The position numbers and the translations under genes were made by a program. DNA of 64,000 nucleotides from Diadophis punctatus similis (lineage: Eukaryota > Chordata > Lepidosauria > Squamata > Dipsadidae), in contig JALIGW010000003.1 of assembly GCA_023053685.1 (NCBI GenBank), forward strand, positions 51,356,496 to 51,420,495. Direction: 5' to 3'. Positions 1-13,444 of the stretch are shown piece after piece (position 1 is the stretch's first letter; each line of letters begins with the position of its first letter). Under the pieces are notes generated by a model. It made no database searches, was not told the DNA's origin, and saw only the letters and a program-made list of their open reading frames with translations.

Positions 1-520
1 TTGGGTTTGCAGGATAGTCCCTAGATTAAAGGCATCAGATTGCAAAGAACAACATAATATTAGGGTTTATATGGGGTTTAGTTGCACTTGTAACCAAAAC
101 GTTCAGAGACTCTCTTTAACAGGGAATGCAACATATGGCAGAGATACAATTAACAATAGTAATATAGTCTATGCTTTTTCTTACCAAAAAGTATTATCAG
201 AAAGCTCCAGTTAGCCAAAATTATGATGAGCTGGGAAGGTCGGTAATTACAGGTGGTCATCACTTATTCAGCAACCCTTGAAATTTGTGATGGGAGCTGA
301 ATTAGATCTAGGACCAGTTCTTGAAGGCATGGCTGATGCAACAATCTCACGGTCACATGATCACAATATCTGAGGTCCTGTCAACTTTCCACCAAGCAAA
401 GTTAAGGGAGAAGCTGGCAGGAAGTTGTAAATTGCAGTCATGTGAGGTTCTCACTTAACAACAGCAACTGGGATGGCTTGAATTACCATCGCTAAACAAT
501 ATGGTCATGTGACATTACTA

Positions 521-921
521 CAGGTGTTCCTCGACTTATGACCACAATCGAACCCAAAATTTCTGTTGTTAAGTGAGATATTTGTTAAGTGAATTTTGCC
601 CATTTTATGACCTTTCTTGCCCCAGTTGTTAAGTGAATCTGCACAATCACTGCAGTTGCTAAGTTAGTGGCACAGCTGTTGTGAGTGAATCTGGTTTTCC
701 CACTGACTTTGCTTTTCAGAAGGTTGCAAAAGGTGATCACATGAGCCCAGGACACTGCAACCATCATAAATATGAACCAGTTGCCAGGTGTCCAAATTTG
801 ATCACATGATCTCAGGGTCATTACAATGGTTGCAAATGTGAAAAACTGTTGTAACTTTTTTCAATATCGTTGTAACTTTGAACAATCACTAAATGAACTA
901 TTGTAAGTCAAAGACTACTTG
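521..921. mobile_element. TA-target palindromic DNA transposon (Tigger-like MITE), copy 1
   Basis: The left end reads CAGGTGTTCCTCGACTTA and the right end reads its approximate reverse complement (TAAGTCAAAGACTACTTG). Both are flanked by TA, the target duplication of Tc1/mariner-type elements. The body carries the motifs shared by all copies in this window (CATTTTATGACC, GATCACATGA, GTGATTCACTTAA-like words). There is no transposase reading frame, so the copy is non-autonomous. The Tigger-like label is inferred from the termini. Confidence 0.75.
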
Positions 922-1730
922 TACTATTTACAACCCCATCACTTAGCCACAGTAACTCTAGTCCCAATTGCCATTGTAACCCAAGTACTCATGTTTATAT
1001 ATTACATGGATTCAATATATACAAATGATAGTAATCTGATTTTGTGGAGTTAATGAATACATCTATGAAAATGAAGAGACAGGCTTAATTATGAAAGATC
1101 TAAAATCCATCTCACCAAATAAAACAGTTACAAATCAATAAATTGTGGTAACTGTATATATGTTCCAGTAAAAAAATAATAATCCAAGAATCAGATGAGT
1201 TTGGGGAAACTGCTGCTATCCCTGTCCGATGTGGCATATCCCATCAACATGCTTCTGGCCTATCTCTACAACACATTCTATCTGTCACGTCACATATCCC
1301 ACAGTGACATAATCCAGTCGCCTATATATTTCATATATTCCCTACCCACTCTCTCTTCTGAACTTCTAATACTTTGTTCCACAATCACTACTTCAGCCTA
1401 AATCCAGTAGCTCCATTTCAATCCCTGCCGGATTAAAACAGCAAACTCTAGAAGGTCCACGCATGAAACATTTTCCATATTTCTTGTTGAGTTAATGTGC
1501 TAATTATCAACTTTTATTAATTGATAAAATATGATTAAAGAAACTATGACTCAGGTACTTTATATATGGTGTATATATATATCTCAGCTGTGTTTAAAAT
1601 CCCTTCATGAATCTTTTAAAACTTCATAGGTCCCTGTTCTTAATTTCAACTATTTAAGTTACAAGAATGACATAGAAAAGAAATATATGGGATTATGTTC
1701 GTTCTACATCTTAAACATGACTGTCTATAT

Positions 1731-2112
1731 CCGTGATGACGAACCTATGGCACGGGTGCCACAAGTGGCACGCGGAGCCATATCGGTGGGCACGCGAGCT
1801 CAGGTCCGGCGTGCATGTGTGCACCAGCCGGCTGATTTTCGGGCCTTCTGGGCCCACTGGGAGTCGGGAAACAGGCTGTTTCCAGCCTCCAGAGGGGGTG
1901 GGGAAGGCCGTTTTCGCCCTCCCCAGGCTCCTAGAAAGGCTCTGGAGCCTGGGAAGAGCGAAAAATGGGCGTGCCATTGCATGCTGGGAGCAGGGGGGTC
2001 ATGCGTGCATGTGCGGGGGTGCATGGAATTATGAGTGTGGGCACGCACACACGTGATCCCCCACATTCCCCCCCTTTTTGGCACGCGAACCAAAAAAGGT
2101 TCGCCATCACTG
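1731..2112. mobile_element. Non-autonomous hAT element, CAGTGATGGCGAACC family, copy 1
   Basis: The ends are inverted: CCGTGATGACGAACC on the left and GGTTCGCCATCACTG on the right. A perfect 8-bp duplication GTCTATAT lies at 1723-1730 and 2113-2120, the expected hAT target duplication. The interior is GC-rich and non-coding; the apparent open frames on both strands are composition artefacts. Termini resemble hAT-Charlie type elements. Confidence 0.88.
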
Positions 2113-2376
2113 GTCTATATAATAAAAAGATTCCTAATTAAATCAACATAAACTTTGTTCAATCTGAATATAAATAGTGATTAGGATTTATCCATAATGG
2201 TTTTGTTATACTGCATAATAAATGGCATTTTAAAAACTTACTCTCTTTTCTATGATGTTTCTGTAGTAGTAATTTAGAAATTACATTATCTCTTAAGGAC
2301 TAAAAACTTCTGCCAAGTTACTCAGAACTGGACTAAATATTCTTTATAATGATGAAAGAAGCAATCTCCATGACTA

Positions 2377-2780
2377 CAGGTACAACTTGTCTTACAACAA
2401 TTTTTAAATGAGAGTTTGAAGTTACAACGCCTTGGAAAAAGTGACTTATGAGCCATCATTGAAGTTAAAGCCCTCACACTACCCCTGCAATCACCTAATC
2501 ACAATTTGGGCCTTCACAACTGGCTCGCATTTGTGACAGTTGCAACATCTTGCAATCTTCCCAGCTGGCTTCCAACAACCCAGTCAGTTGGGGAAGACAA
2601 ATTAGCATGCTTCACTTAACTACCATGTGATTTATTTAATGACTTTGGTGATTCACTTAATGAACCACTGTAAAAATGGTCATAAAATCAGGTCCAATCA
2701 TGTGATGATTCTCTTAATGATCGCATCACTTAGTGATCAAAATTCCAGTCCCAATTGTAATCATAAAATGAGACTACCTG
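2377..2780. mobile_element. TA-target palindromic DNA transposon (Tigger-like), old copy 2
   Basis: It starts CAGGTACAACTTGTCTTAC and ends ATGAGACTACCTG, with family words in between (AAAAAGTGACTTATGA, CAGTTGGGGAAG, TGATTCACTTAATGA). It is more diverged than the other copies, which suggests an older insertion. No coding potential. Confidence 0.6.
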
Positions 2781-4557
2781 TCATTTATTTTAATTAAAAA
2801 TACGGTAAAAATTAACTGTACTTGCTTTTAATACAGGCAGATTAGATTGTTCTATAGAAAAAAAAAAAACAAACCACAATAGCCAATATATTTTACATCT
2901 TTATCTTGGATCAGATTAGCTTGCATAATGGTACATTACATATAGTGGGATTCTGTATAAAATTAATAAATGGCATAAGAGAAAGTCTGATTATACATTG
3001 TAACAGGAATCATATTTGAGAATACATTAACTTGAGAAATGCTGATTGTAGTAAGGAAAGTTTTATAAGATTAAAACTAGTGGTATCAGTTATCACTAGG
3101 AATGCTTACTGTGAAATTGACAGCTGACACTAGGATTGTAATGGGATACACACAATGTGATGGCTTGAGAACTAAATCCCCCCCCCCAAAAAACACTTAT
3201 TGCATTTTCCCTACAATTCCTGGGTAGATCTAATTAGATGCACTGTCACCAGTCATTCTTCTTCAGAGAAAGCCCTGTCTGTCACTGGTTTAACCTACAT
3301 GAGATAAGCCCCTTCTTCCAAGAGGTTGACCTGAGAGAAAGGAAGATGTAAAGGCACATTCTCCCCAGAACACATATCATTGGTTTATTAAGAGTTCTAA
3401 GTCCTTATTTTATATAGCAGAGCTAGAAAAAAAGTTGAAAAGAAAAAGGGTAAAGAAATGAAATTTTGTTTTCAAGGATCAACTTCCTATATTCAGGATC
3501 TTACATTCTTCAAACTAAATTCACACCCCATATCTTAGGTCCTAAAATAAAACATATACAGCAACTAGCATTATTGATTCTAGCTTGCTGATCAAATTCA
3601 CTAGATTCCAGCATGGTTGTTTTTGCCCATACCTAGCTTATAGCCAACCTCAGTCAGAAAAATACCAAGATACCAAAACAAAAATTCAGATACTCTACCC
3701 TCCTGTAAAAGCACACTTCTGGAGAAACCTATCCTTCTGATTGCCTCCTTAGAATTTTCTCTGCCTATTACTTGGACTGGGATACTGGCTGCTTTCCTTC
3801 AATTCTTTCAGTATCCAAACCTCTTAAAATGGAAATAGTTCATAATCACTGTGACGAACAATTGCAAATGTGCCTGTTCGATAAAGTTGTGGAGCAGAAA
3901 CAGGTTTCTACCTGATGGTTTTAACCTAAATAACAAAGAATGTTCTTCTATAGCAGATCTTTAATTTGTTCAGTTAACTTATTTTCAAAAGAAAACCTAC
4001 AAAGTCAAAGACCAAACTATTTTGTCCATCATACAGCTATAAAACAAAACAAAACAAAACCTCTGGTCCTAGTGATTGACCCAGATTGGATCCTGCAGCT
4101 ATAAAACACTAAATATTACTGATTTAAAAATTACTGATTTAAAAGCAAAGGGAAGCAAAATCTAGATAAATACTGAAGAAAAAGCTCAGCAATGAACAAG
4201 AGAAAAAGTCAATAGACACTATTCCCAATGCAGCCACTGGAATACATGTCATTACTCATGCTGAAGTACACAAAATACAGGATAAGGTCCCTACAAAAAA
4301 AAACCCAGCATTAGAATGTTCTGAAATGCTCTGCACAGCCACAAAACTTTGGATGCAATACCTAACCGCAAAAATATTTTGATTAAGCATTTAAGAAAAG
4401 TTTTAAGACCAATTTCCTTCAAATTTGTAACTATGCAGCATAATAGGGAGACGGGAAGTTCAGAAATGTGAAAATAAATGCCATTTATGCATTTCACAAT
4501 CAAAATGACAATTTAACTAACTTTGTCTGAGCAATTGATCTAAGGTTTAATCATTAC

Positions 4558-4672
4558 CTTGGCAGACTGTGGCGTAGAGAAGTTAAGCCAGGCAGGAACA
4601 AAGTCATGCTGCGCCATTTAGGTCCAGTGTCTCTCTTCAATAAAGTGAGGCATCAAACCTCATGGCCAGGAG
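4558..4672 (-). CDS. GPBP1L1: GPBP1L1 first coding exon with end of 5' UTR
   Basis: On the minus strand an ATG at 4617-4615 opens 20 codons beginning M-A-Q-H-D-F-V-P-A-W-L-N-F and ending P-Q-S-A-K at 4558. A consensus donor follows directly (AAG then GTAATG). I recognise this as the N-terminus of GPBP1L1, the GPBP1-like 1 protein, a paralogue of vasculin (GPBP1), presumed to be a nuclear GC-rich promoter-binding regulator. Upstream of the ATG, a pyrimidine-rich acceptor (TTCTCTTGTCTTAG) places the likely exon start at 4672, giving about 55 nt of 5' UTR; a second acceptor about 30 bp further up is possible. Only this exon is in the window; the remaining coding exons must lie to the left. The coding part is 4558-4617. 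Confidence is high for gene identity and donor, moderate for the acceptor. Confidence 0.93.
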
Positions 4673-6527
4673 CTAAGACAAGAGAACCACCACACACACT
4701 GTCAGCCTACTAAAAGCAATGGAAAAGAGCAGATTCTTTTGAGCATGCTTCCAAGAGTCTGGAAAACATCTTACCACTTTTCTAGGGACTAATGGAAATG
4801 TATTTAATTTGACTAAGCATCAGGTTGAGTTACTGTAGCTATATTGCTCCTGTTTAATTTAACTCCCTTAAGCCACTTCAGTCAAAATCATCAGAGGCAA
4901 GGTTCTACCATCATCACTACTGGAGTTAAATAAAACTGAGGAAGAAATAGTGTACATTTCCTCTCCAAAATAATATTTTACTAGCAGGGTTTTTTCTTCA
5001 AATTATTTTGATGTCTGCTTATCTAGAAATAGTTCACTAATTTACTTATAATGGACAAATTAAAAACTTTTCTTCATATAATGTATTAAACATAATGTAT
5101 TATTTTGAACTGTAAATAGAGTCCTACAGTGACTTACCCAGTTTGGCCTTTGCAATCCACTCTCACTTTAATACTTTGATTTCCAGGTTCCTTCCTTCGC
5201 CAGGGTGCACCTATGCCAGCTGTGTGGCAATGGTGAGTCCCAAAGGAAGCACGAGAAGCCGCACTTCGTGCTGACTGCACCCCTTAACCCTCTAGCTGCT
5301 CATCTTAAATGCTCTCTGAACTCATATGAGAAAAAAAAACAACCTAAAATGCAGTGTGCATTTTTGGAAAGCTACAACTACATTCACCTCATTAAACTGT
5401 TCCCTGTTGTCACAATGCTGTGTAATTCAGCTATTACATTACAAAAGTAGTTGTCAAATTTGTACAGCATTCAGAAAAGCACCGTAATTAATGGTGAATT
5501 TCACAAATCCACTTTGTTCATCTTCTGCAATAAATGAATTGAAACAAAGGGACAGGGGGAAAGGATGCTGAGGAGTCTTGCAAATTCTGGTATAGTAAAC
5601 CTTTGTTCTTATTAAGTACTAAAATGCAGGATTCATTTTTAATGGTTGCTAAAAAATTAGCTTTCTTAAAAACAGTATTTTGAAAGGCTTTTCACATAAT
5701 GTCACTTAAGTTTCCTTGGTAAGGAACTAAAAGCAACGTGAAGATACAAGACTGAATTATTACTGTCTTCCTACCATTCCGAATTATGCATTCAATTAAA
5801 GCTAAAAGTAAAGGGCTAAGCTAGCAAGCTATCCTTCTGCTGTATTTGAACTGCTGCTTTTAAAAACAGAGAAAAAAATGGCTGTATTTTAATGAAGAGT
5901 TCACATTTGGGCAATGGTCTTCTTCCATCAAAATGAGTAGAATTCACGAAGTACTCTGTAAAGAAGGAAAAAATAATACCACCTATCAGTAATCATAAAA
6001 GTGGCCAAAAGGACTATCAAAGACACATTACTTAGGACCCCTATTTCTAATGAAATATAAGCTAACAAGTGTAGTATTTATGATCAGTGCCAAGGTGCCA
6101 TTCTCATTTTGGTAAATTAATGGAGAGTCCTCACATAGTTATTGAGGAATGATACCTGCAATTTACCATAACATAGATTGTCAGTTATGCATACATCATA
6201 ATTTACAATATAATAAATGCAGTTCAAACTACATACCTTTTTGAAGCAGAAAGAACTAGAGGATGGAACTGGGAATGGTCAAACAGCACTTGATTCCAAG
6301 TTAACACATTATTGGAATGGAGCCTTACTGAATTTTAATGAAGTGTTTGTCAGTCTATGTTTACATTTCTTAGGAGTAAACATTAACCCTTCCCCATCAA
6401 ACAAACTTATTATATTACTTTCCTGCTTTGATTTTATTATTATGCTTTGATACAATAAATGTCTAGAGAGATTCTCAGTCACCCAGGTCATAGTTGTCCC
6501 AAAGGTGCTTTTTCAAGAGGCAATTGG

Positions 6528-6762
6528 AGCCGAGGTGGCGCAGTGGTTAAAAGCAGTACTGCAACCCACTTCAGCTGACTGCTAGTTCAGCAGTTCAAAT
6601 CTCACCGGCTCAAGGTTGACTCAGCCTTCCATCCTTCTGAGGTCGGTAAAATGAGGACCCAGATTGTTGGGGGCAATATGCTGAATTCTGTAAACCGCTT
6701 AGAGAGGGCTGTAAAGCACTATGAAGCGGTATATAAGTCTAAGTGCTGTAAGTGCTATTGCT
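6528..6762 (+). mobile_element. Sauria-type tRNA-derived SINE, copy 1
   Basis: A tRNA-like head (GAGCCGAGGTGGCGCAGTGG, then GTTCAAATC as box B) is followed by the conserved SINE body (GGTAAAATGAGGACCCAG, GTAAACCGCTTAGAGAG) and a GCTATTGCTA tail. A short target duplication AATTGG flanks it. The insertion splits the Penelope-like fragment; the paralogue at 24.3 kb shows the uninterrupted sequence. Confidence 0.9.
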
Positions 6763-6802
6763 AATTGGGCTTTCTGGTTTTTCTTTGAAGACATTTTGCT
6801 TC

Positions 6803-6905
6803 TCATCCAAGAAGCTTCTTCAGCTCTGACTGGATGCTGGGGAATGGAATATAAATCCTTCCATTCCCCACTATCCAGTCAGAGCTGAAGAAGCTTCTTG
6901 GATGA
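6803..6905. repeat. 47-bp inverted repeat (hairpin)
   Basis: The left arm 6803-6849 and right arm 6859-6905 are reverse complements with about two mismatches, separated by a short AT-rich loop. Each arm contains GAAGAAGCTTCTTGG. The structure probably arose by inverted duplication during insertion of the Penelope-like copy. Confidence 0.85.
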
Positions 6906-7933
6906 GGTGTATGAGCAATGTATTCTTAACTAGAGTATTATGAATCAAAAGCTTCAGTTTTAATTTAATATAATATACTATCATCTGAAAGTAATGCAAA
7001 CCTTCCAAAGCAGATTCATATATTACAATAAATTAGTATTCATAAGAATACACTGAAGTGTATACACAATTTTAGATGCGCACTTCACTTTTTATACTTA
7101 GTAATTCTATTTTGTCAAATCTCCTCAACAGTCAGCTTGTGACACAGCCAGGGGGGGAAATTATGACTGATTAACTACAACTTCAGTTATCTAAAACAGG
7201 GGGAGGCAAAGGTAATCCATTAGAAAATCTCAAGTTGCACTACAGCAACAAACATTTCTGTTTTAACAATAGTTTACAAAATGATCCCCATAAAAATGTA
7301 TTGCCTTTAAATTATACCAATGAAATCAATAGATTAAAGCTATTAAAATCAAGTTCTGTGTGAAAAAAAAATCAATGAACTCTATTCAACTCTAGTATTC
7401 CAAAGAAAACCCAAAGCTCAGAATTCCAAGCCTTTTATACAAAATTCTACTTTTTTAATCTTGATGTTTACATACAAATATACAAAGTGAAACCTGCAAA
7501 CCTACAGTATCAAGTTGTAAAGTGCTTTTTCTTCTGAAATTTTGAATACTACAAAATAGCAGTTTTATAACAGTAACTTATTAGAAGAATTCAAAAATAA
7601 TGTGAAAGAACAAGTTATCTACTCTGTTTGGAAATTGGAATATGAGGAACTGTCACATGAACAATATCTTAAGTAAAAAAGAAAAAAAGAAATGACTACC
7701 GTAATGGTTCAATAAACAGGACAATAAAGTATAAGTAACAAGGTTAGCAGGTAAAACCTGCTAAAAACTTCAGGGGGTGGTATTCATCTCAGTTTCTTAA
7801 GTCAAAAAGCCAACATTGTCCAGAGATGTTTCTATGGTCAGGTGACCGACAAGCCATCACACCACAGCAGAGCGTACAGCGAAACACTCTTGGTAGGTAA
7901 GTTTAAATTGGCTTGCTCCAATGCTACTTCGTA

Positions 7934-8135
7934 GAGAGCCAGTTTGGAGTACTGGTTAGGGCACCAGACTAGAAATTGGATATTTTGAGTTTTAGTCCCA
8001 CCTTAGGCACAAAACCAGCTGGGTGACTTTAGGCCAGTCATTCTTTTTCAGCCCTAGGAAGCAGGCAATGGCAAACCATTTCTAAAATCTTACCAAGAAA
8101 ACTGCAAAAGCCAGTCCAGGCAGTAGTCAGGAATC
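7934..8135 (+). mobile_element. tRNA-derived SINE (GAGAGCCAGTTTGG family), copy 1
   Basis: It starts GAGAGCCAGTTTGGAG-TACTGGTTA, typical of a tRNA-like A box, and continues with the word CTGGGTGACTTTAGGCCAGTC shared with the copies near 17.1 kb and 36.1 kb. Family assignment (MIR/CORE-type squamate SINE) is tentative; repeat status is secure from the internal copies. Confidence 0.75.
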
Positions 8136-8469
8136 AATTCTGATTTTTTAAAAAAGTGTGCTATTATTTCTACAATACTTTGTTTCTCTTTGAATTATCT
8201 GAAACAGCTATTATGGGTATAGTTATAGGAGAACATAGAATGATCACACCTATTGCATGATGAGGGCACCAGAGTTTACTTTGTTGCCTTCACTGCATCC
8301 TCATATAGCCATCCAGCAGAACTTTCTCCAGTGATTCTGAAAACATTATTTTACAAACCTCAGTCTTGCTGTTATAAATTTGCAGATTATCTAAAGAATA
8401 AAATTGTTTCAAAAAGGGGGGAAAAAGTCTTCTAATACTGTACAGTAGGGGACTCTGAAGCACTTAGTT

Positions 8470-8737
8470 CCATGATGGTAAACCTATGGCACGTGTGCCA
8501 CAGGTGCCATGCAGCGCCCTCTCTATGGGCATGCGAGCCGTCACACTAGTTCAGCTCCACTGCGCATGAGTGCATGCCTCCCACCGGCCAGCTGGTCATC
8601 GGGTCTCTGCTGTGCATGCGCGGCCCCCACACGTGCATGCATGGGGGCGGCGCGTGCATTGCATTTTGGGGGTTTGGAGCGTGCCCATGCGTGTGCGCGC
8701 TTTGGGCACTCGCTCCGGAAAAGGTTAGCCATCACTG
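8470..8737. mobile_element. Non-autonomous hAT element, CAGTGATGGCGAACC family, copy 2
   Basis: Degenerate termini CCATGATGGTAAACC and GGTTAGCCATCACTG flank a GC-rich body that begins with the same TATGGCACG-GTGCCAC words as copies 1 and 3. An 8-bp duplication ACTTAGTT/ACTTAGTC (7 of 8) lies at 8462-8469 and 8738-8745. Confidence 0.85.
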
Positions 8738-11700
8738 ACTTAGTCTATATCTAGATGATAGTGTTTTAACTAAAATAATGCCACTCTTAGTTTATAATAC
8801 TAATATAATTCTTCAGACAATTCATGACTCTATTAAGGTGTGATTCTTGAAAGGATACATAAATATCCAATACATACAAAATAGTATTTCTTATTTAATT
8901 GTAATGTTATATCTACTGTACAAGCACCTGACATCTATATGTTAATGTGGTCTTTGACTGACCTTGTATTGGACCATTACTAATTCTATGCCCATACCTC
9001 TGAACATATAATTTACATTCTAAAACTCCTCATAGTTATTACAATCTTATCATTCCATAAATCAACTGTTAAATCCTCTAGCATTAGTTATTCTGAAACA
9101 TCAACAGCAGTTGATCAATGTCTTGACATTAAAATCTGTTATCTACACATACTGCCACTTTTCTCAGTACTTATATTCCAATTCCTTAGATAAGAAATTA
9201 TAATATATTCTTATTAATCGGTTAAAATATACAATGAACACTAGATCTTCCAACAAAAGAACTATCTTATAATTTTGAAGATTCCCCCATAATTTTTTAG
9301 CATATTCATAAAATGAAACCAAAGTTAGTATGCTATTGTGTACTAGGTCTCTTTTGCAGCTGGGAAGAAAAGGCAAGTCTGTATTTTTCAAGCAGTTGAA
9401 CATGTCTAATTTACAACAAGCATCAAATATGCTGATTCCAGGATGGCCCATGAGGGAAGTTTCCAGAAGGCAAAATAATCCCATTAATTAACTCGAGAAA
9501 ATGTAAAACATTCACTGAAGACTGAAATTTCCTTAAAGAAAATCAAGGCAAAGAATTTTTCTCATTAAAACTTTGAAATAGTGCATTAAATTGATGAACA
9601 ATTTTAGGAACATATAGAAGAATACCCAGAGTAGAAATTATCCATGGCAAGATATGCCTTTTAAAAGTATTAGCTGGATCTCAAAGTATATTTCACTTTT
9701 ACTACTGTAGCAGTATATCTATATTTGGTTTCACTATCCAATATATATCTAAGTACTGTCACATCAAAATAAGTTATTGGCTCCAGGCGCTATTTAAACC
9801 ATCCAGTGAAAATGCTTTTGACAATTAGTATTTCACAAACAGCCTACAAATGTGGAATATCTTCACAACTCTTTTCCTCAATTGCCTTTGCCATCCTGTA
9901 AGATCTGTCAGAATGGCATACTCTGAGTCGCTTCTGCTGAACAATGTCATCTTATTAGACACCAGAGCTATGCCTTCTCTTTTGCAGTTCTGGCCCTCTG
10001 GAATATTTGTCCAGAGATCCATTTCTCCGCATCTCTACTCTATTTTAGGAAGGCAAAGGAAACCTGAATTTTCAAACCGGCAATAGGCTGAAGTGTTTTA
10101 TGCACTTCACATAGCATAATTTAATTTTTATACACTCTGATTGTTTCCATTGCACTTTTAATGTAAGCAATCTTGAGCCATATTCGTCTAAAATATAATC
10201 ACTTCAGATTTAAACCAATTATTATATTTGGGGAAATAATTAAAAACTCAACTAAATTATGTCTAACAATTATAAAAATTATAATTGTTAAAAAGGAGCT
10301 AGATTTTCATGCAGCATCCAGCACATGAACATCAATGGTACATTTGACATGTATAGATCACATTTGTGTCCCTTTAAAATAAAAACTTAACATTTGAACT
10401 CCACTATGAGGATCCAAATGTAAATGTATCTAGCTCCGACTCCTTAATTACAAAAATATATATCTTACTTAGTTTATGGTTTGTGAAGAGGGAAGCAGGC
10501 TACTACATAATTATGAGAAATAATATGAAGCATATGCAAAAAAAAGGAAGCATGAATTTAATCAAATTGAACAGAAGCTTTACTGTTGTATTACATGCTT
10601 AATAGGTATCACAAGGAATTTAAATCACAATTTTCTTTAGCTTCCTTTTTGGAAGCTGGTATTAATATTTTACAACTATGTATAGCAAACAGGAAAAGGA
10701 GCAGTTCATGTTCATATGTAGCCAAATTATAAAAAATGCTTAACTGGGTAAACTACTACTTTTTGCTTGAAGAGATAACAACAAGAATACAATGGAGAAA
10801 TATACGTTACTTAATTTATTTCAGAAATTTAATGCTCTACTTTAAAAGAAAAATTGAAAGTAAAGGGATGTCCAGTTTTGTTCTCCACAAGACTATATAT
10901 AGTATAAATGTTGGGAACTTTAATAATAATAATAGATTATAACAGGAATTACATGGTATTTAAACAAGAATATCTTGTTTACTAACTTCTGTTTTCTATG
11001 GCTAAATGTGCCTACTATTATTCTTCAATCATAAATTGTTATGGATTCATCAACCAATGTGTTGGAAAGCCTACGTAATCTCTATGGCTTAATGAATAGA
11101 AATGACACAATTCATAAAGATTTTTAAAATTTGTTTTAGTATACAAAAAGTGGATTTTTATCTGCACATCATAAGTTTATATGATAAAACATGGTTGCTT
11201 GGGAACATTCTTCCTGCTCTAATATTGGGTGATACTGTACCAGACTGTAGTCTGTTTATTTAGATTGGTCCCAGAGATATTCATGTAATCTACAAAGCGC
11301 TTCTGGACCAGATTTTTAACTGAGCAGTTCAAATATAGTGGGAATACAACTCCACCCATAAGCAAGTTACCGTATTACATAACATAGGGATATCATTAAA
11401 AGCCTCTAATCAAAACAAGGTGATTTGCTACACCCAAACTATGAAAAGTATTTTACTACCTTAAACCAATACATATGTAATATGTACATACATATTTTAG
11501 GGATACAATTAGTAAGGGTAACTCACTAAGTTATTTACAGAGATTATCTAACTGTCCAAATATACAACTTTATCACGCTTTTATTTTTTTGCATTTTTCT
11601 TAACAGGATCATAAAATATTTTAATTAATATCCCTTGTTAGTAGGGAAAGTGAATAGTTTTAAGTTAGTGACCAATTCAATCTGAAAAAATTCTCTAACA

Positions 11701-13444
11701 AAGTCGATCTCAACTTATAAAGTAATACTATAACCCTATATATTTATTGTGTGTTATATTTAGTATTAAAATAATAGCAATAGTTTTCTTCTCAAGCATG
11801 TGTAAATATAACATTCCCTGGATTTAAATCATATGTGTGACAGCAATGTGAATAAATTCTTGTTCAACAGTGAACCATCAGAATATTCTGTATTTAAAAT
11901 GTTGAATATAGCTTGCCTTCATAGTAGCCCAAAACAACTCTAGCAGCAGTTTACATGAAGGAAACCGTTCAGAATCTCAATTCTAGTCTGAAACATTTAG
12001 TCCAATGGTTCAAACTCCATTCCAGTCTGTAGTCCCTTAAAAGTTTATCAAGAATTTTTTCAAAAAGAAATTCTGTAGAGTTAACAAAATGCTTGAAACC
12101 TTACTCAATAACTAGTATTCCAAAAATATTGATTGGAAATGGAGTTTGCTTCTAACTTGGCATGTTGTGTGAACTCATCTGTGATCATTTATTCAGTAAA
12201 ATAAAACACTCTGTAAATCCAATTCCTATGCAAAATTAATTTCACATTTCCCCAAACACAGTATGCTGCTTCCAAGTTGACAGAGGTATGTGTAACCAAA
12301 AACTTCAGGGTTATGTAACCAAAAATCTTATTTAAACTTTAGCAATAGTGGCTGGAGTAACGCAATATACTGGTTAAAATGTGATTGGCTACTTTCTGGC
12401 TCTAAGTGTGTCCTATGAATCTAGCCAATGTGGTTAGCTTCTGGTTTATTGCTGTGCATAACAGGCAAGCAGATTCATTTCAGAAAACCATGATTTAGTT
12501 TAGCACAGCTCAAATTCTTCTTTCTTACCACAAAAATAAACTCACGTATCTTTTTTTTAAAAAAACTTTTTTTCTGCAGTAAAGGCAAATATTACTACTT
12601 CAAAGGCAGACGTGAAATTCTTTAATAAGTGGGGGCGGGGGGGGGGACACGCTTCGAATATAGCCAAAACCGTTTCACAGGTGACAAAACCGAGTTAAAC
12701 CACCTTCTAAACGTTTCCTGTTTTGCCCCCTCGCGCGAAACAGAATGGTTGCCTCGCGAAGCCAGATTTACCCTCTCGGCACCCAAGGACTCTTCCAAAA
12801 CTCTCACACTTCCTACTCTGCATCCGACCCTCTTTTCGACGAGACCGCGAAGTTGCTGCCGTTTCCTCCCTTCCTACAGCCGCACTTCCACCATAAAAAA
12901 TAACAACAACAACAACCACCCTCACGCACGCCTGCATGCCTCCACCAAAGCATACCTACCCTCTTCTCGTCTACTCTCTTCAGCCGCCCTGCCCACCCCG
13001 CCCCCAACTCAAGTTTGCACTTCGAGGCCTACGGCGGCTTCCTATCAAACCTCTTCAGCCCAATCGAAGCTCTCTCGCACCCCCCCCTCCCGTCTCCAGT
13101 CCTCCTAAACCCCCAGCCTCCTCTTCCTCCGCCTCCATTTCTCACGGAAACTGGGTCTCGGAACTACCTTCCCTTCCCTATCACCCGCTCCTGCCCAAAC
13201 CCGTGTCCAGCATCTCTCCATCCATTCGCTCGTCCCAAACGTTTCCCGCAGCCAGTGTCTCCCACCTCTCCACCCAGCAACTCCCCCGACCACCCTCTCT
13301 CTCGCTCACCGAATCAATATAGAAGGCCTTCAGCCGCCACCTTCTTCCTTCCTCTCTCCCAATTCCTGCACCCGAAGCAGCACTTATTTACACTCCCGCC
13401 CCCTTGCCTACTCCGGACTCTTTCTCTCCTCGCTGCCTTCCTAC

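Larger units (their letters stand above)
1..4557 (-). other. GPBP1L1: GPBP1L1 intron after first coding exon
   Basis: This stretch lies downstream of the GPBP1L1 first coding exon on the minus strand. I looked for the next family exon (the region after the N-terminal ...PQSAK) and did not see it, so the window most likely begins inside this intron. It is AT-rich and holds three DNA-transposon copies listed separately. Bases 340-510 look like a further weak fragment of the TA-target transposon family. No other feature is supported. Confidence 0.6.
6461..6906 (-). mobile_element. Penelope-like retroelement fragment, split by a SINE, with inverted end
   Basis: Read on the minus strand, the sequence contains GAAGCTTCTTGGATGAGAAG, then a GTCTTCAAAGAAAAACCAG block, then a GACCTGG-GACTGAGAATCTC block. 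The same order is present in the clean 125-bp copy at 24226-24350. Here it is interrupted by a SINE at 6528-6762 and ends in a 47-bp inverted duplication (6803-6905). I assign it to a Penelope-like family from memory of similar vertebrate repeats; that assignment is tentative. Confidence 0.55.
4673..13444 (-). other. GPBP1L1: GPBP1L1 5' UTR intron
   Basis: This is the sequence between the first coding exon and the CpG-island promoter. It is AT-rich and holds the repeats listed separately between 6.4 and 8.8 kb. From about 8.9 to 12.6 kb I see no recognisable repeat, RNA gene or exon, only short homopolymer and AT-rich stretches. Additional non-coding 5' exons could be present but cannot be picked out by eye. 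Confidence 0.55.

Noticed and set aside
6528..6600. Possible tRNA gene
   Set aside because: The A and B boxes belong to a SINE head; the cloverleaf is not intact and the SINE body follows.
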